From NCBI GenBank assembly GCA_033765305.1, contig JANRID010000058.1, forward strand, positions 124,001 to 188,000: a stretch of DNA of 64,000 nucleotides, read 5' to 3'. Within the stretch, counting starts at the first letter, position 1. Every line of letters starts with the position of its first letter. A model generated the notes under the pieces. That model made no database searches and was not told the DNA's origin. It was given only the letters and a program-made list of their open reading frames with translations. Positions 63,477-64,000 of the stretch are shown here, piece after piece. This DNA comes from RDXT01 sp033765305. GTDB taxonomy: Bacteria; Bacteroidota; Bacteroidia; J057. The position numbers were made by a program, and so were the translations under genes.

Positions 63477-64000
63477 TTACCAGTCGGTCGGATGATAATC
63501 CTTGAGGAACTGGCCCCATACGTGCCGCCCCGTGTTGCAGCCGTCGATGATGGGATCAGTGATGCGCGCCGCGCCGTCAACGATGTCCAACGGCGGGTGG
63601 AACCTGTGCTCCTGCTGTTTGCGTTCGGCGATGTGCACCGGATCCTCGTCGGTCACCCATCCGGTATCGACACTGTTCATATGGATGCCGTCGGCCTGGT
63701 AATCCGCCGCCGCTGTGCGGGTCATCATGTTCAGCGCCGCCTTGGCCATGTTGGTGTGGGGATGGCGCGTCGTCTTGAATTTTCGGTAGAATTGTCCCTC
63801 CATCGCCGAAACGTTGACGATGTGCTTTTCCCTTCCCGGTGTGCGGAGCATCAGGGGTTTGAGGCGGGCATTGAGGACAAAGGGAGCCACGGCATTGACC
63901 AATTGGACTTCCAGCAACTCGACCGCCGAAACCTCGTGCAGCATCAACCGCCAGGAATTGCGCGTGCGCAGATCCAGCTGCTGGAGATCCTGATCCAGTC
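63477..64000 (-). CDS. SDR-family oxidoreductase, 5' part off the right edge
   Basis: This is the C-terminal portion (about 174 codons) of a short-chain dehydrogenase/reductase-type protein. The frame stays open to the window edge, so the N-terminus and the NAD(P)-binding glycine motif are not visible. Recognisable parts are ELLEVQLVNAVAPFVLNARL, HIVNVSAMEGQF (serine strand) and HTNMAKAALNMMTRTAA. The lysine of the usual YxxxK is present, but Thr stands at the tyrosine position, so catalysis may differ. IHMNSVDTGWV follows as in the family. Confidence 0.85.
   Translation of the reverse strand, partial: LDQDLQQLDLRTRNSWRLMLHEVSAVELLEVQLVNAVAPFVLNARLKPLMLRTPGREKHIVNVSAMEGQFYRKFKTTRHPHTNMAKAALNMMTRTAAADYQADGIHMNSVDTGWVTDEDPVHIAERKQQEHRFHPPLDIVDGAARITDPIIDGCNTGRHVWGQFLKDYHPTDW

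Overview
The window is GC-rich, gene-dense DNA that reads as two different organisms joined end to end. Positions 1 to about 38.3 kb look like a member of the Bacteroidota. This part has TAnnTTTG promoter boxes just upstream of several starts, a type IX secretion C-terminal domain, DUF4175 and DUF4249 proteins, a carboxypeptidase-regulatory-like TonB receptor and a futalosine-pathway mqnD. From nuoF/nuoG (38.4-39.7 kb) to the right edge the genes look like a Verrucomicrobiota-type bacterium. This part has a PEP-CTERM protein, two GYF_2 membrane proteins, an opitutal-style NuoF C-terminus, a TATAAT promoter, a PduO-type adenosyltransferase and a fused peptide-ABC permease. The seam lies between about 38,295 and 39,745. 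It is either an assembly chimera or a very large transfer.

Left part, 1-38.3 kb. The best-supported landmark is a probable chromosome origin at 6.75-7.35 kb: one perfect and several near-perfect DnaA boxes beside an AT-rich stretch, with no gene. Genes left of about 5.8 kb all point left (partial membrane TPR protein, gatC, miaE-like, acyl-CoA dehydrogenase). Genes to the right point right for the next 12 kb (crotonase, thiL-xth, DUF4175-ATPase-ybeY, a polytopic membrane protein, mnmG, a methyltransferase). Three ParB-site palindromes (parS) lie between ybeY and the next gene, and a degenerate fourth lies inside mnmG, as expected near an origin. Farther right are a CHAD protein, mqnD with a metallo-beta-lactamase-fold hydrolase, yicC with a DUF4249 lipoprotein, a lysine-ketoglutarate-reductase-like enzyme, a T9SS-exported serine hydrolase, a RimK-like ATP-grasp ligase, an unusual AgcS sodium/amino-acid symporter, a TonB receptor, an ankyrin protein and a hybrid histidine kinase.

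Right part, 38.4-64 kb. nuoF-nuoG-nuoH encode complex I subunits. They are followed by a CNNM/CBS/CorC membrane protein, tRNA-Thr(CGT), a GYF_2 protein and an IscA-like protein. A tight peptide-ABC operon follows (binding lipoprotein, fused B-C permease, two ATPases). Next come a receiver-like/pseudokinase/FGE-like membrane protein overlapping birA, a cobalamin adenosyltransferase, an FHA protein, lgt, a dGTPase, a stand-alone DUF2126 protein, a proline-rich secreted protein, a GYF_2/PEP-CTERM pair and a partial SDR gene at the edge.

The items most worth following are the junction, the oriC/parS module, and the receiver-pseudokinase-FGE-like fusion at 51.4-53.3 kb. No CRISPR array, transposase, integrase or rRNA gene was seen.
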